DNA of 64,000 nucleotides from Treponema sp. (GTDB taxonomy: Bacteria > Spirochaetota > Spirochaetia > Treponematales > Breznakiellaceae). Numbering within the stretch: position 1 is the first letter of the stretch; the number at the start of each line of letters is the position of its first letter. The notes under the pieces were generated by a model. It had not been told where the DNA came from, ran no database searches, and was given only the letters and a program-made list of their open reading frames with translations. Shown here one piece after another: positions 63,933 through 64,000 of this stretch. A program made the position numbers and the translations under genes. The stretch spans positions 1-64,000 of the forward strand of contig WQYB01000004.1 in the NCBI GenBank assembly GCA_009781475.1, read 5' to 3'.

Positions 63933-64000
63933 GCTGCTTGCCTTCAATAAATGAAAACTCTATATTACTATTTTTTTCAAAATGCACATGAATACTTTTT

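Overview
The window looks like a chromosomal segment of a low-GC, double-membrane spirochaete of the Treponema lineage. The reasons are: the order tamB–bamA–skp–mutS, which I recall from Treponema pallidum (TP0325–TP0328); a PPi-dependent phosphofructokinase; a GreA domain at the end of a very long TPR protein, a form I associate with treponemes; and many signal-peptide and TPR envelope proteins without recognisable families. TTG starts and tight overlapping operons are common. I see no phage, IS element, CRISPR array or rRNA. The only RNA gene I can support is a tRNA-Glu. No gene-free stretch exceeds 300 bases; the largest (1728-1997) holds a tRNA promoter and otherwise nothing I recognise.

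Layout. 60-6394: PPi-PFK (-), tRNA-Glu (+), a secreted FGE-like protein (+), then tmk / membrane protein / ligA on the minus strand; ligA carries a 9-bp minisatellite. 6481-18715: plus-strand run of tamB, bamA, skp/ompH, mutS, comF and pyrC. 18722-23850: minus-strand vWA protein, long GreA-domain protein and TPR protein. 23941-27637: rpe followed by three envelope proteins. 27647-29265: dtd and prs (-). 29413-38529: recA, prfB (with a programmed frameshift that the ORF track splits), a PEGA-like protein, ftsY, a secreted protein and lolC-lolD-lolE. 38584-41518: an unassigned glycyl radical enzyme with its activase. 41545-52682: minus-strand carB, carA, icd, copper ATPase, hisS and an acyl-CoA synthetase. 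52763-55595: ruvA, ruvB and queA (queA apparently starts at ATC). 55564-57441: a GT2 glycosyltransferase and a small unknown protein. 57505-63932: a compact six-gene minus-strand operon combining an acyl-activating enzyme fused to an acyl carrier domain, a PlsC acyltransferase fused to an LRAT-like domain, DegV, a Cys-nucleophile alpha/beta hydrolase, a zinc-ribbon membrane protein and an MGDG-synthase-like glycosyltransferase.

How the genes work together. TamB, BamA, Skp, two Lol permeases with LolD, and FtsY build and supply the two membranes. MutS, LigA, RecA, RuvA, RuvB and perhaps ComF handle DNA repair and recombination. CarA, CarB and PyrC belong to pyrimidine synthesis, with Prs supplying PRPP. 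The most notable points are: (1) CarA has lost the catalytic Cys and His of its glutaminase domain while its partner CarB looks like the eukaryotic CPS1/CAD type, suggesting an ammonia-fed carbamoyl phosphate synthetase; (2) the six-gene lipid-like operon with an apparent PlsC-LRAT fusion, the best candidate for an undescribed system; (3) the orphan glycyl radical enzyme with a short activase; (4) three families of short intergenic repeats that always sit between co-directional genes; (5) a split sequence element shared by the recA and comF leaders. Everything was read by eye; family assignments rest on motifs and memory of the families, not on searches.
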